DNA of 25,376 nucleotides, from the NCBI RefSeq assembly GCF_001186125.1, contig NW_014040532.1, positions 159,394 through 184,769 on the forward strand. Direction: 5' to 3'. The position numbers and the translations under genes are program-made. Of the stretch, positions 1-9,612 are shown piece by piece. Each line of letters begins with the position of its first letter. Within the stretch, counting starts at the first letter, position 1. The notes under the pieces are model-generated. The model ran no database searches and was not told the origin of the DNA. It saw only the letters and a program-made list of their open reading frames with translations. The stretch is from Sphaeroforma arctica JP610 (Eukaryota; Opisthokonta; Ichthyosporea; Ichthyophonida).

Positions 1-400
1 GTGGCGGCGTGTATATGTGTGCACTGGGTTGTGCGAGTACCCTGAGTTGTAGGACATTTGGGCTGGAGTTGACATGTGTAGTTAGCCGAGAGATTGCATC
101 TCTTTTACTTGCTCATGTTTAATAATGTAATTGCCATTCGATGTACTTGTGTGTGCAAACGGGGCGTATGTACGAACGCTTGTCTAGAGTTTTTAATCAT
201 CCTTTTCATGGTCTATTTGTACGCACATCGTTCTAAGGTTTTGACCGCGCTCGTCGATGTCCGTATTCATGTACACCACTGGTGTCATATAGCGTGTGCG
301 ATCGATCGAGTCACACAGACGCTTGTTTCTGCTGTGCCCTATATACACAACACCTCGCTCTCAACTCATCAACCCATACGCTGCGTTATCATCGCCTCAG
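1..400 (+). other. Intron (3' part) of the LUC7-like gene
   Basis: No LUC7-like coding sequence is visible here, although the protein must have an N-terminal half upstream of the exon that starts at 401. The stretch is GT-rich and ends in a good acceptor (pyrimidine-rich, ending cctcag at 400). I read it as the 3' end of an intron whose donor lies before the window. The open frames through it are chance: they run straight into the exon in wrong frames or across the acceptor. Confidence 0.7.
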
Positions 401-1702
401 AACGACGGTCCAGCGCAACAGCAATACCAGCAGCAGAAGTTGCGCGTGTGCGACGTCTGCTCTGCTCTGTTGTCTCAGTTTGACAGTGACCGGCGCTTGG
501 CCGATCACTTCGGTGGCAAGGTGCATGCGGGCTGTTTGCGCTTACGTACGTTGCAGAAGGAGTGGAAGGAGAAGATCCTCGAACGCCGAAACAGACCCGT
601 CAGCAGGGACGCTGAGGACAGAGACCGCAGTGACAGGTAAGGTGCTTGAGGGTGTGCTTACGTCTGTTGAAAACGGGCGTGTTTCTAGTTTTAGAGTTTT
701 TAGGACAAGAAATAGATGGGGAAGTAGCCCAACCGCGCGATGTTCCCGTCTGTTAGGGCAGTTCGGTATAGAAGGCATCGGCATGATTCAAGACCACACC
801 TACAGTGGGAGAATGCGTGGCATTTGTGCTGGTGTTGGAGTGTGCTTGTTGATATTTGTCTATTGGTATCGCGTGCACCTTTAATATTTTGTTAATGTCC
901 CGATGGCTTGTAGATTAGAGCCCTTCGCTTGCACCTGAAAGATATATTGGACCTGGAATGTGTGACTCGAATATCTTATCAGTTACTGTAGAATGGTAGG
1001 AATTAAATGTTTCACTCCCTCTTTTTTATTGCACCAAGTGAGTGCCTGTACGCGTTCTTTCTGGTTTGGTCCTGAATTCCACTGACATTTTGCCCTCACT
1101 GCCACTCGTAGACGCGACAGGGATCGCGATGAAAAGACTAGCCGGTCGTCTAGGAGTGATAGAGACAGAAGCGATAAGGATCGAAGTGATAGAGATAGGG
1201 GCAGCGACCGCAGGGACAGAGACAGAGACCGCAGTTACCGCGAGAGGAGTGATAGAGACAGAAGTGATAGAGATCGAAGTGACAGAGACATGAAGAGTAG
1301 GAGCCGAGACAGGCGCCGCAGCAGAAGCAGAGGCCGGTCAGAGCGACGCTCAAGGTGCGAGTGTGTGCTATATTGGCCTAGGCTTGTATATGTGTTTTGG
1401 TGAGGTGGAGGGAGGAGAGGTTATATTTGTTTGTTTTTTAGGGGGGAGGGGGGTCTATTTTGATGTTTTTTATTTCAAGTCGATGAGACAACGTTGATGC
1501 TGCGTTTATTTTGAGACTAATATGATTTACTAGCCTGGCAATACGTTCCCTTCCACTTCTCTGACTTACACTTGTTGCTTATAGATTAGTTCGTTCCCCG
1601 CAATACGTTCCTTTCACTTGTTTCTGAGAAATAAATTCGTTCCTTACGTCTCCATACAGCCGCCGCAGCAGAAGTCGATCAAGAGAGCGCAGTCGCAGAT
1701 GA
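401..1702 (+). CDS. LUC7L: LUC7-like U1 snRNP-associated splicing factor (3' part, three exons)
   Basis: LUC7 proteins sit on U1 snRNP in the nucleus and help choose 5' splice sites. Exons by GT-AG boundaries and frame: 401-636, 1112-1354, 1660-1702; introns 637-1111 (GTAAGG donor, ctcgtag acceptor) and 1355-1659 (GTGCGA donor, atacag acceptor). The first exon encodes QQQKLRVCDVC, then DRRLADHFGGKVH, the second LUC7 zinc finger with CX2C and HX5H ligands, close to animal LUC7L (QQQKLRVCEVC...RLADHFGGKLH from memory). A charged helix follows, then an RS/RD tail of about 95 residues across exons 2 and 3, ending RERSRR and TGA at 1700-1702. The N-terminal zinc finger and the helices before it lie outside the window. 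The tail alternates RD with RS, so it is partly a charge mimic of a phosphorylated RS domain. The family is sure. The choice between LUC7L, LUC7L2 and LUC7L3 types is not resolved, though the RLADHFGGK signature favours LUC7L/LUC7L2. Confidence 0.93.
1238..1292 (+). repeat. 15-bp coding minisatellite in the RS tail
   Basis: Within exon 2 a 15-bp unit, AGTGATAGAGACAGA and variants, is repeated in tandem and encodes Ser-Asp-Arg-Asp-Arg. Related, more diverged units extend upstream to about 1155. It keeps frame because the unit is five codons, so changes in copy number would lengthen or shorten the RS tail without breaking it. Confidence 0.75.
1539..1627 (+). repeat. Imperfect ~62-bp duplication inside LUC7-like intron
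   Basis: CAATACGTTCC followed by TTCCACTTCTCTGA at 1539-1564 recurs as CAATACGTTCC followed by TTTCACTTGTTTCTGA at 1601-1627. A possible alternative acceptor (gcttatag, ending 1584) lies between the copies, but the RS reading frame continues only from the acceptor at 1659, so I take it as intronic. Confidence 0.55.
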
Positions 1703-2049
1703 GGGCCAGCTGTTTAGTGGTCTGTATGTTACACTGTATGACAAATCGTGACCGCACATAGCACCTATACAACGCAGTGCAACATTGCCCGTGCCGCTAG
1801 TTATATGTGGGATAGATACATACGACCTATTTTGATTTAGCCTACAGTCTTATCGTGTAAAAGGGCGTTGGTATGAGCTCGTGACATCCAGTTGTTGAGT
1901 GTACGTTCGCTTTCCGTCACTCCGTCCGTTATACCATCTTCTCCATATCAAAGTCACTCGTACGAGTGGGTGCAGATGCCGAGCCTTTGCCCATGGGACT
2001 GCCGCCTCGGCTAAGCTCCTTCGCAGCGAAGTTTATCAATAAATACAAA
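1703..2049 (+). other. 3' flank of the LUC7-like gene
   Basis: No coding sequence supported. The first AATAAA after the stop codon is at 2038-2043, about 335 bp downstream, and is the only evident candidate polyadenylation signal for the LUC7-like transcript. It lies at the edge of the tandem repeat that follows. Confidence 0.4.
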
Positions 2050-2390
2050 GAGGTGTTCGTAGTTCTCGGCTGAAACGAGGTTTGTACCCTTTCCGTGGCA
2101 TCTGCAGCACGCTCCATCTTTGTAAGCGTTGGGGGTGTGCGGTGCTTCCTTTTGTTGCCATTCGGTGTAGTTTTCGCCGTTTTACGCCTGTGCCGATTTC
2201 CACTGCATGTATCACTCATAGTGGTCGCGTCACTGTGCCTTCATACGAGTGCGTCTGCAGATGATGAGATCTTGCCCGCACGGCATGTCCAATTCACAGC
2301 GTAGTTGTCGACTCAAACGAGGTTTGTACTGTGTTGGTCACACTGCATCACTCGCCATCGTTGTAAGCGTTGGGTGTGTGCGGTGCCCTT
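2050..2390 (-). repeat. Dispersed ~230-bp repeat, two tandem units
   Basis: Two units are recognised by shared blocks: the block around ACGAGGTTTGTAC at about 2075 and 2319, and TTGTAAGCGTTGG at about 2120 and 2360, each followed by a GTGTGCGGTGC-like stretch. The same blocks occur in the opposite orientation at 10681-10931. Strand is given as minus because the best reading (QYKPRLSRQLRC, then GQDLIIC) is on the minus strand here and on the plus strand in the other copy. I do not recognise the family. It could be a fragment of a DNA transposon or of a repeat-encoding gene family. Confidence 0.7.
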
Positions 2391-4557
2391 GTTAAACTCC
2401 TGTTCACTCAACGATTAGTATTGATGCCGGTGTCTGCGAACTTGCGCTTATTTAAACAATAGCAGATGTTTGTGCTCAGTTTTCGGTGCGTTTGATAGCG
2501 CCTGTCTTAGTGTTCGTGAGGAGTGCTCATCACTCGTTGGCATGTATGATGAAGTCGTGGATCATTCTTAGTTTTGATAGGTATGCGCAGCTTCATACGC
2601 ATTCCATTGGTTGTAGCTAATACGAGGTCATATCCATGTTAGAAAAAGCCCATTCTAAACTACGAACACGGTGGCAATTGAACACGACTATCTTTCAGAC
2701 GAAAGTGTCTGAACCCCCCAGGGCGATGAGAGGGGTGCGATCTGCGAATGTATGGTATGTCTAAACTCAAGGTACGCAAATTTGTATTCTACTTCCATAG
2801 CAACAATGGATTCTTGATTCACATACACCGGTATAGTTGCCGCTTCAGTGGACCGTAGAGACGGGAATTTGTTTTAATAATAAAAACCTGAATGTAAATG
2901 TTCACTGTACCAACAGAATGATCTAAATAAAATACTGACATCATTACCGAACTACCCTTCGTATGCTGTTGTGCTTCTGCATACTGTCTAAACTACATTT
3001 TCTGAAAACTGTGGCCTGCAACAACTTGTCCCTACGCCGTATCTGCTATTAATTCCATATTACATTTTTCGTGCAAGCGCCCAATCTAGTTGTAGTAAAC
3101 GGCCCTTTAATAAAAACCTCAACAAGAATGTGAGATTCTAAGTTGTTCGATGTAGCACATACTCGTCCAAACAAGTGTTGGCTCGTTGAACAGTGTATGC
3201 ACCGTGTGCACTCAATCACTGAAGCCATCGAGCTGTCCGTCTTCAATGGTTTATCAATGGGTTAGTTGTTTCAGATTCAAACGAGAAAACAATCTACTAT
3301 TGCATCTCTCACAATCTACTCTAGGCTCATTGCACTTTATTTTGTATAGGTAGAATATATAGCATCTTGTTCTATTTTATCGTGTTTACTCGTGCATTTA
3401 TGGAGGTGATTTCAGATCAAGATTCAGAAGTCAGCCTTCAGGAGTTCAGGTAGTTTTGCTTAGGCTGTTTCAGTGTTTTGGCCAGCCCGGCCTTCAGAGT
3501 CTCAAACTCTCACACCCTTTGAATTGGAATTTTTTTTGGGGGGGGGGTTTCCAAAAAACAAAATAGAGGTTCTGCCGACTGCCGGCTGTCCTCTGAAGTC
3601 TGAATCTCGTATCACTGATCTCTGATCATATTTAATCCCTTCATTCAATAAATATATTTGTTATTTTTATAAAACAACCAATTAGATAAAAGCAATTATC
3701 ATAGCCTTCTCAATTGAACACAATTATGCACAACGTCGATGTCAGATTGTTTTTTTCATCAAAAATATGCTTTTTTTTATTGTTCTTTTTGTATATAAAA
3801 CACCCCGTGGTATTTCAAAATATCGGGCCTGGTAAACGACAATATCAGTCATCGCGACATGACTTTCAGTCTTGTTTTTTTTGTCTATTTGTAAATTATT
3901 TTTTTTAAACTAATAGTGATACAAATAAGTAAAATACGTACGGAGATCATGTTCAATAACTTACGATTTTTTAAAATATCCAAAATCGTCAGATGGTTTA
4001 TGTCGTTTACCCCCTGGCCAGAAAAGTGTATTTATTAGGCAACACATATTTATTCATACATTCATATGTATGTAAATATGTCATAATTACACATTTTAGC
4101 CTTCGTATTATTTTTCTCTCTCCAGTAGAAGGGCTCTCTCCAGCTAGTAGTAGGCAACAGTCAACAACCCAACACTGTATATTCATGTATTATCAATAAA
4201 AAATATGTAAATATTACATCCGTTTGTATTGTTTATTACAAAAAATTGCACACATTTTTACATCGACAACGAACCACGGCATGGGCCCATAGTATGATGA
4301 ACTCACCCCCGCCAGAGGACACAATCATTCTGAGAGAGAATTCCAGAGGGTCATTGAATCCAGAATCAACTGATATCATCGTATTTTTTTAATAAATATT
4401 GTTACAGTACATACAATCATACTTACAATAATAAAAGTCACGAAAGAGTGCATACTGCGTACAGAAGACAAATACAGCCTTCTAACGCACAAGGTATATT
4501 AACTTGAGTATACTACTATTTTACGCACGGTGCAACTGTCCATTTTATGTTCGTTGA
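2391..4557. other. Intergenic AT-rich region, no gene seen
   Basis: No ORF here has a recognisable domain, and the short ones (for example at 3049-3246, 3714-3908 and 3993-4199) look like chance. It contains a pair of adjacent inverted repeats at 2694-2736, a homopolymer T/G run near 3529-3547, and many stop-rich AT tracts. It may hold the promoter of the kelch gene, but I see no convincing core promoter motif. Confidence 0.5.
2694..2736. other. Two adjacent small hairpins
   Basis: TTCAGAC at 2694-2700 pairs with GTCTGAA at 2707-2713 around a six-base loop (GAAAGT). Immediately after it ACCCC (2713-2717) can pair with GGGGT (2732-2736). The first stem is perfect over 7 bp. No tRNA, snoRNA or ribozyme signature goes with them, so they are only described as secondary-structure potential. 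Confidence 0.4.
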
Positions 4558-4749
4558 ATGTCAGTACAGATCACAAAACGGCCTCGATTAGAGTATGAAC
4601 ATCCACCAATTAAAATCAACTCTGGTGTGAGCATAGAACAAGAGAAGCAATCGAAAGGTAATGCACAGATGTCTCTCAACGTGGCATTCGTAGGCGGCAG
4701 TAAGGCGGGCTTGCCAGCGGTGAAGGATTGCTGTTCACTGATGATTCAG
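4558..4749 (+). CDS. Candidate first coding exon of the kelch gene
   Basis: ATG at 4558 is directly preceded by an in-frame TGA, so it is the first possible start of this frame. The 64 residues open with a basic patch (KRPRLEYE) and reach LNVAFVGGSKAG...AVKDCC, which has the strand-GG-strand look of a kelch blade. The stretch is less AT-rich than its upstream flank. A donor (CAG then GTGTGT) follows at 4750, phase 0, similar to two secure donors of the kelch gene. The five GG or GG-like blade cores in the downstream exons plus this one make six, the usual kelch propeller. Exon 6974 needs one base from its predecessor, so a linking exon of length 1 modulo 3 is required; the 13-nt candidate at 5131-5143 fits. 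It could instead be an unrelated small gene. Confidence 0.45.
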
Positions 4750-5130
4750 GTGTGTTTCGATTGGTATTTACATACAATATGTCGGGCACCGGGTGCTCGC
4801 CATCGTCTCTCACTAGTTGTTTAAATTTGACACAAGAGTATTATAATGTGGTTACGTGTAAGGCGCAATCATTCATATCCCACAATTCTATCTATGTATG
4901 TCTTTCCTCGTGCTCGTGTGATATTGTGCAGCATGTGATCGCCACAGTAAGTCGCCGGCAAGTCAGAGGCAACTGATTTGCCTTGTGTTTTCACTTGTGT
5001 ATGTATACCTGTATTTCAGAAACTCATATATTTTTTTCTTCAAATCCAGAGTGTGTGCATGTTCCTTATCACTGATTGAGCTCGCACTAGTTCTCGCATG
5101 ATTGCGTGCGTCTCAGTTATTACACTGTAG

Positions 5131-5143
5131 TGGATTTTTCCAG
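5131..5143 (+). CDS. Candidate 13-nt microexon or recursive splice point in the kelch gene
   Basis: TGGATTTTTCCAG is bounded by an acceptor-like ctgtag and a strong GTAAGG donor. If used as an exon it encodes Trp-Ile-Phe-Pro plus one base, and it converts the phase-0 end of the candidate exon 1 into the phase-1 start needed at 6974 (Gly codon G|GT). Total coding length then is 981 nt, 326 residues plus stop. The tryptophan falls about 18 residues after the blade's GG, near the usual place for the kelch Trp. The same bases (TTTTTCCAG followed by GTAAGG) also match the consensus of a recursive splice point. Either reading is inference. Confidence 0.3.
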
Positions 5144-6007
5144 GTAAGGCAATTCAATCTTATAGCCTTTGTTTTGGCGTGCTCCGCGGCAGTGCTGCAT
5201 CAATTAATTCGCGCAGGTCAATGTTCACGAGCATATGTTGCACTAATCCTATACACGTGATTTCAAATGATGAACACGGGTTTTGTAACCTGTGGATATA
5301 CGATTCGTGCGGAGTCCTATTGCATCGTGTACACGTGGGTGTGCGCTTGTGGATAAATTTCCACTGTGTAGATTTCGAGTATCTATTTGTGTTAGTTCGT
5401 ACTTTCATATACCAGCCCAACCCTCACGTATTTACGTGATGTTGTCTATATGTGACAAGTGTTGGCCTGTCTGTTTAAGTGAACTTAATTTGTGCAAAAG
5501 TCCTTCATGCTGTGATTGTACTATGTATGGTGTTGATGGAGGTGGTAGATGGGTATTGATATCAGCCCCATACCAGTACATCTATCCGGATTTCTATACT
5601 TGACATACGCATATTTTTGTAGCATGTCTGGCTATGTCGAAGTTCGATACATTGAATGACCCCACAAACTGACCAAACATATATCAATTGGCACTAGTTA
5701 GCCAGTATATGGCTAATTAGACTTTGTACACACTTGTACGTATACGTATATTACTGAACTCTCGGGCTTTTCCTACTCGCATGAACACAGACAGGTGATC
5801 ATGCCGATTCCGATAGATGGGGTGCGCTGGAGGATATGCCACAGCTAGCTTACGAGCGTATGTGTTAATCTTGTCTGACCTACAGATATTGGGTGCGTGT
5901 TTATTATAGTTCTGCAACATTCAATGTTGTGGTAGGGCCACTCTTCACCAGGGAGGGTACCTTGTATGTTCATCCATCTGGTGAATGCGCGTGTTGAGCT
6001 GATTGCA

Positions 6008-6074
6008 GAAACACACACACACATATATATATATTATATATATATATATTTATATATATATATATATATGTCAG

Positions 6075-6119
<45 letters not shown>

Positions 6120-6320
6120 GTCTAAATATATACATTATACATATATATATATATATATATATTTCTATATTTCTATATTTCTATATTTCTATATATATAT
6201 ATATGCATGTATGTATATACATATATATATATGTATGTATGTATGTAATGTATGTATGTATGTATGCATGTATATATGTAGGTATGTATGTATGTAAATA
6301 TATGTGTATATATTCTTGTA
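6008..6320. repeat. Compound microsatellite (AC)n/(TA)n/(TTTCTATA)n/(GTAT)n
   Basis: A short (AC) run leads into long (TA) tracts, four copies of an 8-bp TTTCTATA unit around 6162-6195, then GTAT tetranucleotides from about 6230 to 6300. The open frame through it (tyrosine/isoleucine-rich) is a by-product of the repeat and not a gene. Confidence 0.9.
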
Positions 6321-6973
6321 TATATATGGTTTTCCGCTACCAGATTGTTGTGTCTTGGGGTTTTCCATGTGGCTTATTAACTGTCGGTAGGTGTTTGTGC
6401 CTGTATCCCTACGGACTCATATACCGGGCAATTCTTCTATTCTTGTCTTCAAGTGTTTACAGTATAGTGCTTGTGAGCCCCTGCACAGGTGTGCGTATAT
6501 CTTCACATCCAACTACGCATACACAATGATATCAATACATACTAATTGCACTGGTAGATGTAGTGATGACATACCACTTCAGTCTTTGTTTGAAACACCA
6601 CGGACTGCTACACGCACATGACCATACAGACTCAGCGTGATTGTACGGTTAGATGTGCTCACAATATCTTCGGGCTTGCATATTTGTCCCCAAACACTCA
6701 TATTGTTTCCTTGCCCTCACATGAGCGTTTGTATAATTCACTCGCATAGACTCATACATCAGCGGCCAAGGAATATATACCCCACAATACAACAATTTAA
6801 CTCCTAACCAAGCCTGGATCACGTTATTTTAGAAACATTCGAGTAAGCCATACTCACCATGTCTCTCGGTTGAACAATCTCAGATGGCCTGTATAACGAA
6901 CTACCTGATAGTCTGGCTTGTTTGCTGTATATGCATTAGGTTAACCTTTCTCGTCTACCCTGTGTATCTCCAG

Positions 6974-9089
6974 GTACCTACCACAGTGCTGGGATAGCAG
7001 GCGAGTGCATAGTTGCATGTGGTGGGTACAAACGCTTTCCGGAGAAGATGCTTTGCAAAGCCGAGATGCTGCGCCCTGGAGACTCTACGTGGTTGCCAAT
7101 CGCTGACTTGCCAGAGAACGTGTGTCTGTGTCTGTGTGCAGGGACTGTGTGTCTTGGACTTATAGAAACTGTGCGTGTGTTTGGCTTTAAATTATCACTT
7201 ACACTTCCACTTCCACTTCCACTCACATTTACAGTAACATTTAAAACATCCGTCATACTGGCACTTTCCCTTGCCTTTGAATTTACACTTACACGTTCCA
7301 TTTACACCACAGCGCTGTGGACATGGCGCGGGACACCTCAACAACCAATACGTCGCCGTCAGTGGTTACGGATGCAAAAACTCACTGCAGTACAGTGCCA
7401 AGACAGACGAATGGCTCCCGCTACCGGCCCTAAAATCAGAACGGTACCGTGTAGGTGTGGCTAGTGTAGGTGACCATACGTTGTATGCCATAGGGGGGTG
7501 GTGCGCTGAGATAGGGTCCGTACAGAGTACGGCCCTGCTGGACAGCCGGACGGACAGTTGGACGAAGGTCGCCGCTATGGAGGTGTGTGATGGTGTGTGG
7601 GATGTGTGAAACCCACCGCGAAGCGAATGAGTGTGTAGCAACGCCTGCTCCTGTCATGGTAGCATGTGTGCGCCTGAGCTCGGTTTGGTATGCAGGCGCG
7701 TGTGTGTATACATGTATGATCTATGATGTATGTATAGTTTGATTCGACTTGTATCTGTCCGGGAATGTATGTGTGAACCCATGGCGATATCCTTTCTCGC
7801 CGCGTCAGTGTGTTTGCGCGTGTGCGTATGTGTTCGAGTATTCGCCACATGCACCCATGGACAAACCTTCTGGGTCGCAAATACCGCTGCTGTCCTGCCG
7901 CAAGAACCCGAACGGTTCAACATTGTCGTGAGGGCTTGGATAGTCTTGTTGTTTGGTGGGTTGCCTCGTATCCGCTTGCACTTTGCTGTCGTTCGCTGAT
8001 ATATTATTGTGCAAGTGGTTCATCTGCTGCTGTACGTCTCTGTGCCTTCTCTGCTTTATCGCGGAAGCGTATGCTGCGATCACTGCGCACACTCATGACG
8101 GCTTCTGATCTGCCACACGTGTGCAAACACCCTTTCAATTTTATTTTTCTTGAAGTCCACAATTTGTCGTCTTCATTTGGAGTTCACAATGTGTCGATGC
8201 ATGTAACCACGCTGCCACTCAAACTTTTGTGAAAGGACTTCACAATACAAACCCACTCCAGCCTTGCTGTCCACCGCTTACCGTTACACATAACAAGTGC
8301 AGTACGATTATACTCACATGATCACATGAGAGCGAAAGTATTCACTCACCCAGATACATGATACATGATCACGGTTTTGTCCACAGACAGCGAGGCATGG
8401 CTTTGCAACCGCATACTGTGATAGGTCGCAGCAAATCTACACCATCGGCGGTGTGCTTGGCACTGGGGCAACTTCGGATGCGGTGGAGAGATACGATATA
8501 AGAGCAGACACATGGGAGACACTCCCCTCATTACCTGAGGGAATCAATGGGGCTCTGGCAGTTAGTATATATAAGTCGGGCGCAACTGGCGCTGATGTTT
8601 ATGTGTTTGGTATGTCTCGGGATGATTACTTTCTCCATCAGTTCATTTGTTTCGAGTGTGTTGTATTCGATTGAATTGGTTAGATAAGGTTTAAATGCGC
8701 TGACACACACAACATACTCACACACACGTATATATATATCCATATCTATATCTATATATATACCTATATGTATGTATAATGTACATGTATGTATATATAT
8801 ATTTATGTATATATACGTACATGTATATGTATGTGTGTATGTATATACATATATATACATATAAATATATATATATCTATATCCATGTATCTGTGTGTCT
8901 ATGTGTCATTATGTATATGCATATGTAACTATATTTATATCTACTATATCTATATCTATACCTATATCTACATGTATATCTATCCAGATATACATATATA
9001 TTTATATATATATCTTCATCTGTGTATTAGCGTATCTATTTACATGCATATATAAGGGTGTGTTAGTACGTATATCCATATATATATAT

Positions 9090-9157
<68 letters not shown>

Positions 9158-9612
9158 GTGTGGGTGTAGAAGTATCTATATCTACATATTTGTCTAGGTT
9201 TGCATACATATTTACAGTCTTTGATATAAGGGTCCTATGTGTATTTGTCAAATAATTTATATTCATCCGCATGTGCATGTGTATGTTTTACCTGTACATT
9301 CTCACGCACTCGATATTTCATGTTTATCGAAGACTATAGCGTTTCCAATACACGCGCTTTCAGCCAATACACTCGGACTATTGGTACGTGATTCTCACTT
9401 CAGTTTTTACTGAGCATGGTGTAGGTAGTATTCATAGACATTCAAATGTTCCTTGTCTCACTATAACGCCCACAGGTGGTGCCAAACAAGACAAGACCAT
9501 AATGGAGGAGGTGCGCGTGTACGACTCAACGACCAATGAGTGGGGCAGTACGAAGGGTCCCGCTGACCTTGCCGCTTGCAAGAATTCGCAGTTGGTGATC
9601 TTAGCCAAGTAG
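6974..9612 (+). CDS. Kelch-repeat beta-propeller protein (four secure exons)
   Basis: Exons 6974-7119, 7313-7582, 8387-8609 and 9476-9612; donors GTGTGT, GTGTGT and GTATGT, acceptors caccacag, ccacag and cccacag; the frame is continuous and ends in TAG. Five kelch blades can be read: ACGGYKRF...[18 protein letters not shown]...[17 protein letters not shown]...[17 protein letters not shown]...[18 protein letters not shown]...NEWGSTKGP. Each pairs a GG (SGYG in the second) with a Trp about 20 residues on, as in Pfam Kelch_1. No BTB, BACK, signal peptide or membrane segment is visible, so this is likely a small cytoplasmic or nuclear scaffold; partner unknown. With the candidate exon at 4558 it would be a complete six-blade propeller. 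Introns: 7120-7312, 7583-8386, 8610-9475. The gene follows the LUC7-like gene in tandem with no shared pathway evident. Confidence 0.88.
7195..7298 (+). repeat. Pyrimidine-rich CTTCCA/ACTTACA repeat in kelch intron
   Basis: The 193-bp intron 7120-7312 contains a run of CTTCCA hexamers and scattered ACTTACA-like units ahead of its acceptor. A weaker acceptor-like atttacag lies inside it, but only the 7312 acceptor restores the kelch frame ([10 protein letters not shown]). The run may serve as an extended polypyrimidine tract. Confidence 0.5.
8720..9165. repeat. TA/GTAT/TG microsatellite in kelch intron
   Basis: Long TA, ATATCT and GTAT stretches end in a (TG) run at about 9123-9150. It fills about half of the 866-bp intron between the last two kelch exons. 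Several open frames across it are repeat artefacts. Confidence 0.9.

Larger units (their letters stand above)
4750..6973 (+). other. Probable long intron(s) of the kelch gene
   Basis: The stretch starts with GTGTGT and ends with ctccag at 6973. It holds a zero-length exon-like site at 5131-5146, a large microsatellite at 6008-6320, and no other supported coding sequence. ORFs at 5160-5603 on both strands and at 5717-5920 have no recognisable content and I treat them as chance. Confidence 0.45.

Noticed and set aside
282-884. 200-codon plus-strand ORF overlapping the LUC7-like exon
   Set aside because: It reads the exon in the wrong frame and runs through the intron; the overlapping frame gives the conserved LUC7 zinc finger.
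5966-6529. 187-codon Tyr/Ile-rich ORF resembling a membrane protein
   Set aside because: It is the translation of the TA/GTAT microsatellite, and hydrophobicity follows from the repeat.
7366-8092. Minus-strand and plus-strand ORFs around the kelch exon and its intron
   Set aside because: Antisense or intronic shadows of the exon at 7313-7582 and of GT-rich intron DNA; no domain.
8531-9278. Several Tyr/Ile/Thr-rich ORFs on both strands
   Set aside because: Microsatellite artefacts inside a kelch intron.
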